Below, piece after piece: positions 1-6,750 of a DNA stretch of 12,733 nucleotides. The notes beneath the pieces are model-generated. The model did no database searches and had not been told where the DNA came from. It was given only the letters and a program-made list of their open reading frames with translations. Both the position numbers and the translations under genes were made by a program. The stretch's first letter is position 1. Each line of letters starts with the position of its first letter. The DNA is from Mucilaginibacter sp. UBA5151 (lineage in GTDB: Bacteria > Bacteroidota > Bacteroidia > Sphingobacteriales > Sphingobacteriaceae), in contig DHXR01000051.1 in assembly GCA_002413785.1 (NCBI GenBank), forward strand, positions 79,230 to 91,962, given 5' to 3'.

Positions 1-105
1 ATTTTAATGCGTCTGCCCTGTAAGGGTGGTAAACAGAGTTGGAATTATATTACTTATTATTTATTTTAGTAGAAAATTTAAAATGTATCTATACTTAAAC
101 CTTTT

Positions 106-546
106 ATGATGAGTAAACTATATCAGTTATTAGCTATTTCACTTTTTATTTTTAGTTTATCAGCTTGTAAAAAAGAGGCTAAACCTATTTCTATAACAGG
201 AAAGTGGTTTATGAAATCCTACATAGCAATTAGTTATATAAACGGAGTTGCAGATACAACTGAAAAATATTCGTTGTCAGTGCCTGATACTGCTTACTAC
301 TATGAATTTTATGAGGGTGGTAAAGGGCTTGAAGCAGCAAATCCCTTTATAAACGTTGTTTTTAATTATAGTATTTCAGGCTCAAACTTAATACTTCCAG
401 CGCCATTAGACCGTATACCTGCTACCAGTACCATTACAAAGCCAGATTACACCGATATGATTCTGAAAGGTTCGACTAACTTTCCATCGTCTTCCGGTAA
501 TAGTTATAAAATGGTTCAGGAGCTCCATTTAACGGAGCAGTATTAA
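106..546 (+). CDS. Small putative lipoprotein, lipocalin-like fold possible
   Basis: A 146-residue protein of unknown function with a lipoprotein signal: short basic start, hydrophobic stretch at residues 5-20 and lipobox L-S-A-C with Cys21, followed by Lys-Lys-Glu. It should be exported, lipidated and anchored in an envelope membrane. The mature part opens with I-T-G-K-W, a beginning often seen in small lipocalin-like lipoproteins of Bacteroidota, but the rest gives no clear family match. Two ATG codons occur in a row (106 and 109), so the exact start is uncertain by one residue. The gene converges tail to tail with the phage-like gene at 552-2672, only 5 bp apart, leaving no room for a terminator between them. 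It lies opposite to the phage genes and could be cargo or a flanking host gene. Confidence 0.7.
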   Translation: MMSKLYQLLAISLFIFSLSACKKEAKPISITGKWFMKSYIAISYINGVADTTEKYSLSVPDTAYYYEFYEGGKGLEAANPFINVVFNYSISGSNLILPAPLDRIPATSTITKPDYTDMILKGSTNFPSSSGNSYKMVQELHLTEQY

Positions 547-551
547 TGCAA

Positions 552-2672
552 TCACTGTGTTTGAATGTTGATTGACGGCAGGTTAAAGGTAACGCTAAAA
601 GGCGCTTGTCCGTTTAGCGTTTCATACTCGCTGAAGGTAGCTGTGTTGAGCACAATGGTTTGCCACTTTACCAGGTTTTTATTAACCAGCATCTGCACTT
701 TAGGTGAGTATTTGATAGATTGCAATCCTTTAATATCCGCTACCGGGAGGTCTTCGGCCATTACTTTTATTTTTTGGCCGGCACTTTTTCCAATTACTTC
801 TTCAATGCTGTCCTGGTTTTCCCAATCGGATACATAGTTTTTTATAATCACCGCGTTTTGCACATCAAGGGTTACTTCCTGATTGTAAACAAACCTGTAA
901 TAGTTCCAGCATCCGGTTAAGCCGATCCAGCGCAGGTAAACTGATTGTTCATCAACCGCTTCGTCAATCCTTATAGTTTGTGTTTGGGTAACAGTATGTG
1001 CAAGTCCGCTGCTGTCATTGTAGCAGAGCGCAAGGGTAAAATAATATACATCGCTGTTAAAGCTTGCATTTATAAGCAAGCGGTTTAAGCCAAGCTGTGC
1101 AGGCACCGGGGTAATCATGGCTGATTGATTGGCGATAACTAATTTGCTGCCATCCTGGTTCAACAACCACGAACCATTGTCATTTAAAAGATGGCTGTTT
1201 TGCGGTCCGCCTGATAAGGGGTTCCGGTTAATGTCAAGCGGGGTAAGCACATAATACAACTGCCTGCCAACCATATCGTCGCTGTAGATAAAGCCAATAT
1301 CAAAAGGGTAGCCGTTTGAATAGGTGGGCTCAGCAAAATCAGTTATCCATTGGGCCAGCTGACTACTATCAGTCACCGAACCGAAAGGTATGTATGCCGC
1401 AAGGTTGCCCCCGTATTTATCACCCAACTGTTTTGCGGCATATAATACGTAATAGGGATTAGTTACAGGTATGTAAGTTAATGTTTGGCTGCCACTTAAT
1501 TTGCCGTCCCAATATTCGGCGTACGCAATTTGGTAGCTGGCGCTCAGGTTGTTGTCCCGATAGTTTATTTGGGTAAAGTTGCAGTCGTCTTTTGCGCGCA
1601 GCAGGCTTTGCAGGAAGTTGCTGATGTCGGCTTTTACCAGGCCGATATTATCCGGCCTGTTGGTTGATATGATAGTATTTGTTTGTGCGCTTATCGGGTC
1701 CTGGTAAGTGATTTGTGTGCGCACCTGATAATAAGGCTTTAGTAAATTGATGTTTATAAAGCCGGCAGCGTTTGAAATATAGGGTGTATTTAAAATCAAT
1801 TGCCCGGTGCCCGACACCATTGTTATCTGGAAAGTACCTTTGTAAACACCAGTATTTAAGTACACATAAACAGGGGTGATGTTTGTTAAAACCACATTTA
1901 AAGCTGCTGCGTTGGCAATGGCCTGGTTGTTTGCGGCAATGGCCGGTGCTATAACCGAAGTATCGCAACTAACGGATACTGCTGCATTACCGCTTGCAGT
2001 ATCTAAACTAACGGCTGTAACTTCAAAATCTTTACGTTGGTAGGTGAAAACCACAGGGTTAAATGCCGCGTTCCAGCGTGATATGTTACCGCCTGTTAAA
2101 CTCACAGAAGGGTCGCTAACCAGCAGATTGCTTAATACCGGTACTGTAATTACCAAAGCGTTGCTGCAACCGTTGGCATCGGTTACATAAACTGTTTTTA
2201 CCCCTCCGGCTAAACCGGTAAATGTTGGTGACGACTGGAAACTCACATTATCAAGGCTGTACGTAATAGGCCCGTAGCTTGAGCTGGCGTTTACAGTTAT
2301 CTGTCCGTCGGCAGCCCCAGGGGCGGATTCAGGGTGATCTGCATTGATATAATTGATAACAAGGTCACATTGATTTACCGGCGGAGCGGGGTTAGGAGCA
2401 GCGCTTAGGTTATCTATTTGAAACTTTGTGAAATAAGGACTTAAAGGATTGCTGTCGCTTAGCAATCCGTGATAAACGCCTACGGTCTGCCCGGCGATCG
2501 TTACCTGTCCTTGATAGATTATTCCGTTGAGGTTTTGGGTGTAATAAGCAATTACATTATTGCCGTTTGCTGGCTGACCTGTCGCAGCATCAAAGAGCGA
2601 AATAATTATTTCGCCGCTTATCTGGGTGCCATTTACGCCGGTTAATCCGGGGCCTATTTTTGCTATTATCAT
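552..2672 (-). CDS. Large phage-like tail/baseplate structural protein with SprB-like repeat
   Basis: A 706-residue protein without signal peptide or membrane segment, last in a leftward phage-like operon, which suggests a late structural role such as baseplate or fibre. Residues about 102-180 look like a SprB repeat: Cys102 at its start, then A-D-G-Q-I-T-V, Y-S-L-D-N, F-T-G-L-A-G-G and finally V-T-D-A-N-G-C-S. SprB repeats are known from Bacteroidota surface adhesins; their use in a phage protein is uncommon. The rest is rich in beta-strand-like Asn/Thr/Ser/Tyr sequence, with many aromatic residues in the C-terminal half (W-D-G-K near 390, L-Y-Y-V-L-T-P near 480). The structural role is inferred from position and composition; the SprB call rests on motif recognition. 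A non-phage adhesin is the alternative, but the missing signal peptide argues against it. Confidence 0.6.
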   Translation of the reverse strand: MIIAKIGPGLTGVNGTQISGEIIISLFDAATGQPANGNNVIAYYTQNLNGIIYQGQVTIAGQTVGVYHGLLSDSNPLSPYFTKFQIDNLSAAPNPAPPVNQCDLVINYINADHPESAPGAADGQITVNASSSYGPITYSLDNVSFQSSPTFTGLAGGVKTVYVTDANGCSNALVITVPVLSNLLVSDPSVSLTGGNISRWNAAFNPVVFTYQRKDFEVTAVSLDTASGNAAVSVSCDTSVIAPAIAANNQAIANAAALNVVLTNITPVYVYLNTGVYKGTFQITMVSGTGQLILNTPYISNAAGFININLLKPYYQVRTQITYQDPISAQTNTIISTNRPDNIGLVKADISNFLQSLLRAKDDCNFTQINYRDNNLSASYQIAYAEYWDGKLSGSQTLTYIPVTNPYYVLYAAKQLGDKYGGNLAAYIPFGSVTDSSQLAQWITDFAEPTYSNGYPFDIGFIYSDDMVGRQLYYVLTPLDINRNPLSGGPQNSHLLNDNGSWLLNQDGSKLVIANQSAMITPVPAQLGLNRLLINASFNSDVYYFTLALCYNDSSGLAHTVTQTQTIRIDEAVDEQSVYLRWIGLTGCWNYYRFVYNQEVTLDVQNAVIIKNYVSDWENQDSIEEVIGKSAGQKIKVMAEDLPVADIKGLQSIKYSPKVQMLVNKNLVKWQTIVLNTATFSEYETLNGQAPFSVTFNLPSINIQTQ

Positions 2673-2694
2673 ATTGGTTGATTAAGTTAATTAA

Positions 2695-2784
2695 GTTGAC
2701 TATGTTGGATTGAGTTGATTGGTTTTTGCGTATAAATGAGATTATCCAACTATTCACTCAATCAACCCAGTCAACTCTTCAATG
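2695..2784. repeat. Imperfect long inverted repeat made of TTGA words
   Basis: The left arm (2695-2723) repeats words of the form AGTTGA/GGATTGAGTTGA. The right arm (about 2755-2784) carries the complement: CCAACT, CACTCAATCAACC and AGTCAAC. A loop of roughly 25-30 bases separates them. The right arm overlaps the last codons of the 144-aa gene. In the transcript this would form a long imperfect hairpin between two phage-like genes and could act as a processing site or attenuator; the function is inferred. Confidence 0.5.
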
Positions 2785-3188
2785 ATTCCATCCGCAATGC
2801 TGTCCATAACCGAATTTAGCCTTAGGTTGATGTTGTCATTGCCCAATGGTTCGGTAAGCAGGCCCGGAATGCCTTTAAAACCCTTTTTGTCAATGGATTT
2901 TTTTATTGCCCAGGCAGCTTTATCGGGTATCCCTTTTGCCTGGCACCACTGCTGTATCCGCTGTATCATCGGCGGATTACCAGCAACAGCGTCTGGGCTT
3001 GTTGGCCCGCGGCCGGTTTCGAGCAACTGCATATACCCGGGTAATTGCAGTTGTGCACTATTGTCGCCTTCAACAATAGTGAGTTGTTTGGCGGTTTGTC
3101 CCGTTGCATCCCTGCCATTTGCCTGCATGGAGTTGATTACATCGGTTTTTAATAGTTCGAGGAGTTGGATGAGTTGGTCGTTGTTCAT
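2754..3188 (-). CDS. HK97 gp10-like minor head/tail connector protein
   Basis: A 144-residue soluble protein. The central segment L-P-G-Y-M-Q-L-L-E-T-G-R-G-P (about 49-62), then P-P-M-I-Q-R-I-Q-Q-W and A-K-G-I near 72-91, follows the layout of HK97 gp10-like/minor tail proteins, where an 'E-x-G' strand is followed by an 'I-x-x-W' helix. That family sits at the head-tail junction and helps tail completion. The family call is made from motif layout and context, not from a database match. Neighbours are a tail-terminator-like gene upstream and the 706-aa structural gene downstream. Both ends run into hairpin word repeats: the start codon lies inside the first 20-bp unit of the 3183-3222 repeat. 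Confidence 0.5.
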   Translation of the reverse strand: MNNDQLIQLLELLKTDVINSMQANGRDATGQTAKQLTIVEGDNSAQLQLPGYMQLLETGRGPTSPDAVAGNPPMIQRIQQWCQAKGIPDKAAWAIKKSIDKKGFKGIPGLLTEPLGNDNINLRLNSVMDSIADGIIEELTGLIE

Positions 3189-3280
3189 TGGAATAGTTCA
3201 TAGTTCATTGGAATAGTTCATAGTTTTTGCTCATAGTTTATCTGGTCAGGCTATGAACTATCAACCATGAACTATGAACC
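3183..3280. repeat. 20-bp tandem repeat with inverted partner (GTTCAT words)
   Basis: A 20-bp unit, GTTCATTGGAATAGTTCATA, occurs twice head to tail at 3183-3202 and 3203-3222. After a short spacer the complementary words CTATGAACTATCAACC and ATGAACTATGAACC follow at 3251-3280, so the gap can fold into a long imperfect hairpin. The first unit includes the start codon of the 144-aa gene; the right arm covers the stop codon of the 151-aa gene. Confidence 0.65.
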
Positions 3281-3727
3281 AGCGTAGCTCTCAAAATACA
3301 TCGTAGCCAAACTGATAGTAAGATTTACCCCGGTAGTATTCACATCAAATTTGTTGTAAACAGGCAGGCATTTGGCTTTATCACCGGCTTTTATCCTGAA
3401 ATAACGCCCTTCGCCCTCACGGTATTTGGCGGCTTTTACAATAAACTCGTTCGCCAACGAAAGCGCCTGCGTTACGTATGTTTCGTTATCAGATGTGTAT
3501 TGATCGAAATCTGTTTTAAACAGAAATTCCAAATAAATTGAAAATGTATTGTCAACAGATCCGTTTACCTGCGGCGATACATCAATTGGCTGTAATGGAT
3601 ACATAAATACGCAAGGGAACGAAGAATCATCGGCCAGTTGGTTAAGTTCATTGGCGGTGCCATATACAAAAGAGGGAGTTACACTCAGTGTTTGTACGAT
3701 GGCTTCAATTTGGTTACGGATAGGCAT
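3272..3727 (-). CDS. Tail-terminator-like / minor tail completion protein (tentative)
   Basis: A 151-residue soluble protein of phage context. It opens with an amphipathic helix (M-P-I-R-N-Q-I-E-A-I-V-Q-T-L), then an F-P-C-V-F-M-Y-P strand near residue 40, a long alternating beta region (S-I-Y-L-E-F-L-F), a helix carrying A-N-E-F-I-V-K-A-A, and a last strand ending F-E-S-Y-A-G-S. Helix-strand-helix-strand layout and size are those of tail-terminator or gpU-like proteins, which cap the tail tube, but no diagnostic motif is visible. It lies directly downstream of the chaperone-like gene and upstream of the gp10-like gene. Its start is separated from the preceding stop by a short GATTTACGATT-word stretch (3728-3747). 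Confidence 0.4.
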   Translation of the reverse strand: MPIRNQIEAIVQTLSVTPSFVYGTANELNQLADDSSFPCVFMYPLQPIDVSPQVNGSVDNTFSIYLEFLFKTDFDQYTSDNETYVTQALSLANEFIVKAAKYREGEGRYFRIKAGDKAKCLPVYNKFDVNTTGVNLTISLATMYFESYAGS

Positions 3728-3730
3728 GGG

Positions 3731-3763
3731 GATTTACGATTTAAGAATTACGATTTTAGATTA
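3731..3763. repeat. Short GATTTACGATT word array
   Basis: Three imperfect copies of an ACGATTT-type word (GATTTACGATTT, AAGAATTACGATTTT, AGATTAT) fill the gap between the chaperone extension and the 151-aa gene and run into the last codons of the extension. This is one of several gap-specific word arrays in the window. Confidence 0.4.
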
Positions 3764-4083
3764 TATTGATGTGCCTGCAGCAACTCACTATACCTCTTCT
3801 GGTACTCTGCTTCAGTTTTATTGAGCAGCAGCTTGGTAAGCACCCGTTCGTAGGGCATATTTAATATTTCACTCCATTTGGTGATATCACCTCCTGCGAG
3901 GGAGTTTACAGTGTTGATATATTTAAACTTTTCAAATGATTGAATCCCTGCTTTTTTCTCTAAAATGGAAGGAACCGATGCCAAAAGCTTATTTTCGGTT
4001 TGTATAAGCTTGGATAACAGGTAAAAAAATGTTTGGCAATGGGCAGCGCCTCCGTTACCCTTAGTTTTTTTATCTCGTTGCAA
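3748..4083 (-). CDS. -1 frame extension of tail assembly chaperone (gpT-like part)
   Basis: An open frame in the -1 frame relative to the upstream chaperone gene, overlapping it by 124 nt. No ATG lies near its 5' end; the first possible start is a TTG at 4083, and the next Met is deep inside. It is therefore best read as the second half of a frameshift fusion. A slip at 4065 or at 4023 would give a product of about 286 residues counted from the start at 4607. The extension holds a helix-rich segment (F-F-Y-L-L-S-K-L-I near its start) and a C-terminal part with I-T-K-W-S-E-I-L-N-M-P-Y-E-R-V-L. This has the W...P...V-L layout seen in the T part of phage G/GT-type chaperones. The fusion is inferred from phase, slippery sites and lack of a start. 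Confidence 0.55.
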   Translation of the reverse strand: MQRDKKTKGNGGAAHCQTFFYLLSKLIQTENKLLASVPSILEKKAGIQSFEKFKYINTVNSLAGGDITKWSEILNMPYERVLTKLLLNKTEAEYQKRYSELLQAHQYNLKS

Positions 4084-4607
4084 AATTCTTCTGCATTGTA
4101 TTCATCATATTGCCCGCCTGTAACCCTGCAATAAAAATAGTGGGCCAATACCTGGCAACAAGCTTTTAGTGAAGGATTAAAACTTTCCATCAAATCATCC
4201 TCACCGTAATCAGCGATATGCTGACTTATTTCACCGGCAATAATTTCACGGGCTGCCATAAATGCCCCGGCAGGTTCAACCGATAAATTTTTGATAACCG
4301 CTATGGATACGTCGCCGCCATGCTGAGGGAAAGTTATTTTTGAGGGGAGGGTATCGCTGTTGTACAAATTTATGATTTGCTGCGATAATGAGAGTACAAC
4401 ATCGCCAAACGCCATCAAATCATCAATTCTGTTTACATTTTGTAATTGTGCAAGGGGTATGCCCGCCAGTATGCTTATCGCTTCAAGGTCAGTTAACGAT
4501 GGTTTTTCCTGTAGTTCCATCATTTGGCCAATGGTAATTTCATTTAGGCTTGACGGTATTTTTACCAGTAGCTTGCCAGTGGTTGTTTTTACTTTTTTTT
4601 CTATCAT
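3960..4607 (-). CDS. Tail assembly chaperone-like protein (gpG-like)
   Basis: A 215-residue soluble protein read from ATG at 4607; an upstream ATG at 4649 would add 14 residues but falls inside a 23-bp tandem repeat, so 4607 is preferred. The N-terminal part has K-I-P-S-S-L-N-E-I-T-I-G-Q-M and then L-T-D-L-E-A-I-S-I-L-A-G-I-P-L-A-Q-L. This is the short beta then 'isiltGi' helix pattern common in phage tail chaperones that coat the tape measure during tail assembly. The C-terminal part (L-A-H-Y-F-Y-C-R-V-T-G) is helical. Its last 41 codons overlap the -1 frame extension, and two slippery heptamers lie in that overlap. No tape-measure gene follows, which is unusual. The alternative is an unknown phage protein with chance overlap. 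Confidence 0.55.
   Translation of the reverse strand: MIEKKVKTTTGKLLVKIPSSLNEITIGQMMELQEKPSLTDLEAISILAGIPLAQLQNVNRIDDLMAFGDVVLSLSQQIINLYNSDTLPSKITFPQHGGDVSIAVIKNLSVEPAGAFMAAREIIAGEISQHIADYGEDDLMESFNPSLKACCQVLAHYFYCRVTGGQYDEYNAEEFCNEIKKLRVTEALPIAKHFFTCYPSLYKPKISFWHRFLPF
4023..4071 (-). promoter_or_regulatory. Putative programmed -1 frameshift region with two slippery heptamers
   Basis: On the minus strand A_AAA_AAA occupies 4071-4065 and T_TTT_TTT occupies 4029-4023. Both have the X_XXY_YYZ phase of the upstream chaperone frame (codons ATA-AAA-AAA and CAT-TTT-TTT), and a -1 slip at either enters the open downstream frame. Four bases after the first heptamer, G-G-G-T-A (4060-4056) can pair with T-G-C-C-C (4045-4041) around a 10-nt loop, a possible stimulatory hairpin. 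Confidence 0.55.
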
Positions 4608-4617
4608 ATCTATGTTT

Positions 4618-4709
4618 TGATTCCACCGATTATTGTTAGGTGATTTCACCGATTGTTATGTAATGATTACACCGATTGTTGTTTTTTGATTACATTGGTG
4701 TTTAGTGTG
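4618..4709. repeat. 23-bp imperfect tandem repeat, four units
   Basis: Units begin at 4618, 4641, 4664 and 4687, exactly 23 bp apart. Each starts TGATT; units 1-3 continue with NCACCGATT(G/A)TT, and unit 4 is more diverged (ACATTGGTG). The array fills the gap between the large terminase gene and the chaperone-like gene. Internal palindromes such as GGTGATTTCACC (4639-4650) allow local hairpins. It could be an intra-operon promoter/operator cluster, a packaging signal or a slippage product. Confidence 0.65.
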
Positions 4710-4711
4710 TT

Positions 4712-5962
4712 TTATTTTAGTAAATGCATCCCTGCAAAATCATGCTCCGGTGTGTTAACACCGGGTAGCCAGCTTTTTCTTTTGTTTGATTTGCTGGTGC
4801 ATAATTTATTTAAAGCAACGTAGCGCAGGGGATCTATAAGGTGGTTCCACGAATCAACCGGCACATTGAGGTTTTTGCCCGACCTGTCTGTTTTCCATTT
4901 ATAACGCCCTAACTCATTTCGCAGGTTAACGCTTTGCCGGGTTATATTCAAGGTATATCTTTTCAATATGTCGATAGAATTGATAATACTGTCGGCCCCT
5001 TTTTTTGCCCCTGTGACGTGCAGGCCAAGCCGCCGTAGCTCTTCGATTGATTTTGGTTCGGCGCTGTCGGCAACAATATCGATGTTTTTCCCAATGCCGG
5101 CGGCTATTAAGCGTTCGGCAATATCGGGGTTGGTTAAACCGGTTTCATAAAGTAATTCATCAATCCACAGTTCGCCGTTTTGCTTATATACTAATATGCA
5201 GCCTGTTTCATCATTTGTAAAACCAAAATCCAGTCCGGCAGCCAATAGCCTGGCGCTTTTGGGTACCTTTTCGCATAAAGCCCAGTTGTTTAATACCAGG
5301 CCGGTTATTTTGCCCGTAAGGCCGCGGGCATAAACACGCCAAAGTTCCGTGTCTGATTCCCGCAGGTTTTCAATTTTAGCCCTTACCTGGCCAGATAAAA
5401 AGGGGTTATGCCTGTGATCAGATATAATAAGCTGAACCCCTGGCTTCCCAATTAAATGGTCATGTACCCAAAACTCACTGTTGGGGTTATAGTCGATAAA
5501 TATTTTTATCCTTGTGCGCAAAGCCAGTTCTGTATAAACAGCCCAGTCAATACCATTTGCCTCATTTACAAACAAATAATCCCTTTTTCCCGATTTCGCG
5601 TCCTGCGCATTTTCATAGCTTTTAAACTCCATAATTGAACCGTTACAGAACTCGAATACCCTGTCGGTTTTGTTATAGCTTTTTACCATGCCTTGCAATG
5701 CCCCGGAGGAAGAGTAAATGCTTAAAGCATCCCGAACTGCTCCGGCCTTAAGATTTGGCACATCCTGCCCGACAACAGTGATCACCAGTTTTTCGGTTGC
5801 ACAAGCCAGGCAAAACAGGACTTGCTCAATAGCATAAGTTTTGCCAGAACTCGTGCCACCCTGGTTAATGACCGTATGGGCGTTACTCCAATAGTTTTGT
5901 GTGAACAGGATTGATCCCTCAATACCCTCAATAGTGGCGGGTAAACTTTCTGTGTTGTTCAT
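4712..5962 (-). CDS. terL: Phage terminase large subunit
   Basis: A 416-residue DNA-packaging motor with nuclease. It powers movement of phage DNA into the prohead and cuts the concatemer. The ATPase half shows Walker A G-G-T-S-S-G-K-T at residues 35-42 and Walker B Y-L-F-V-N-E at 129-134, with Glu134 as likely catalytic base; Asn precedes it where Asp is commoner. A coupling-motif-like segment I-D-Y-N-P lies near 156-160, and the linker Y-A-R-G-L-T-G-K near 211-218. The RNase H-like nuclease half has Asp245 in G-L-D-F-G, Asp299 in A-D-S, and Asp377 in N-H-L-I-D-P. All key residues are present and the length is normal, so the gene appears intact. The small subunit lies 27 bp upstream. Normally portal and capsid genes follow; here a repeat array and a tail-chaperone-like gene follow instead. 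Confidence 0.93.
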   Translation of the reverse strand: MNNTESLPATIEGIEGSILFTQNYWSNAHTVINQGGTSSGKTYAIEQVLFCLACATEKLVITVVGQDVPNLKAGAVRDALSIYSSSGALQGMVKSYNKTDRVFEFCNGSIMEFKSYENAQDAKSGKRDYLFVNEANGIDWAVYTELALRTRIKIFIDYNPNSEFWVHDHLIGKPGVQLIISDHRHNPFLSGQVRAKIENLRESDTELWRVYARGLTGKITGLVLNNWALCEKVPKSARLLAAGLDFGFTNDETGCILVYKQNGELWIDELLYETGLTNPDIAERLIAAGIGKNIDIVADSAEPKSIEELRRLGLHVTGAKKGADSIINSIDILKRYTLNITRQSVNLRNELGRYKWKTDRSGKNLNVPVDSWNHLIDPLRYVALNKLCTSKSNKRKSWLPGVNTPEHDFAGMHLLK

Positions 5963-5989
5963 CTTGTTTTTATTGGTATTCCCTGTTTA

Positions 5990-6454
5990 TTATAAAACAA
6001 CCTCTTTCTCACTATTTGCCGGTTTGGGCCCGGTTTCAACAATCTCAATTTTTAAAGTTCTTAAAACGTCATCGCCATCACTTTTGCCATCGTTTTTTTC
6101 ATTCCAGCCCATGCTTTTAAGGGCGAATATGGCCCCGGTTGCTGATTGCTGGTGAAGTTTTTTTTCATACATCGCCTCAATACGCAAACTTCCCCGTTTA
6201 AGAAAGTGAGCGAACTTTCCATTGCCTTCGTAATCATCGAATGCCTGGCGGCTGTTAAAGCCGAGGAAGAATGCCATCCCCGCAATGGTTGCCGGTTCGG
6301 GCTCACGGTCCCAAACTTTTTGCGGAGCCGAGGCCTCGTTTTTTGTTTCTTTGGCGGGTTTCTTTTCAAAGTGAAATTCTCCTTCAATATAGTTAAAGTA
6401 GGCGTCTATTCTTGCCGCCAGTTCGCCGGCAGCAGTAAAATCAGGAAGGTGCAT
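5990..6454 (-). CDS. terS: Phage terminase small subunit (gp3-like)
   Basis: A 154-residue protein from ATG at 6454; an in-frame ATG at 6484 would add a hydrophobic ten-residue leader (P-I-G-I-L-I-I-I-N) that looks unnatural, so the shorter start is preferred. Motifs E-P-A-T-I-A-G-M-A-F-F-L-G-F, S-R-Q-A-F-D-D-Y-E and G-A-I-F-A-L-K-S-M-G-W match the DNA-packaging gp3-like small terminases common in Bacteroidota phages. The part around T-I-A-G-M-A-F-F-L-G-F is the likely helix-turn-helix that recognises the packaging site. Residues about 30-48 form a charged linker. The large terminase follows 27 bp downstream. A possible promoter and palindromic operator lie about 110-130 bp upstream. Confidence 0.88.
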   Translation of the reverse strand: MHLPDFTAAGELAARIDAYFNYIEGEFHFEKKPAKETKNEASAPQKVWDREPEPATIAGMAFFLGFNSRQAFDDYEGNGKFAHFLKRGSLRIEAMYEKKLHQQSATGAIFALKSMGWNEKNDGKSDGDDVLRTLKIEIVETGPKPANSEKEVVL

Positions 6455-6561
6455 GTTTATTATGATTAAAATGCCGATTGGCATAGTGCAGATGTAAAGG
6501 TATAGCTTTTTTTAATAAAATGCAAATAATTTTAGTAAAAAATATTTTTTGTTATGACTTG

Positions 6562-6586
6562 CAAAAATAGCTGACAGACCTGTCAG
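6562..6586 (-). promoter_or_regulatory. Possible promoter -7 box and palindromic operator of the packaging operon
   Basis: On the minus strand TATTTTTG (6569-6562) fits the Bacteroidota -7 box TAnnTTTG. Directly upstream of it lies a perfect palindrome, CTGACAG-AC-CTGTCAG (6571-6586). No good TTTG is seen at the -33 position, so the promoter would be weak or activator-dependent. The palindrome may instead be a piece of a dispersed ACCTGACAGGT-type repeat. Confidence 0.35.
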
Positions 6587-6750
6587 AGGGGTGATTTCAG
6601 ATTGTTTTTAGTTGAATTAAACCTTTTTCCAGGCCGGCAATCCAATGATTGGTTAAATTATGTTAAAATGTTAATTAAATTACATAATTAAACAACCATT
6701 GTGCCTTTATATTCGTTTATAGTTTAGTAGATTTAATTAAAAATTAAAAC

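Noticed and set aside
9..44. tRNA-like stretch resembling an anticodon arm with GTA or TGT
   Set aside because: The arm needs two wobble pairs, the loop has an unusual base at position 38 or lacks T33, and no pairing T-arm or acceptor end follows, so neither an intact tRNA nor a clear attachment site can be supported.
3748..4083. Independent gene starting at TTG 4083
   Set aside because: The TTG has no supporting start signal, the frame has no early ATG, and slippery heptamers in the correct phase explain the overlap better.
6061..6387. Overlapping minus-strand frame inside the small terminase gene
   Set aside because: Composition and lack of motifs mark it as a shadow of the small terminase frame.
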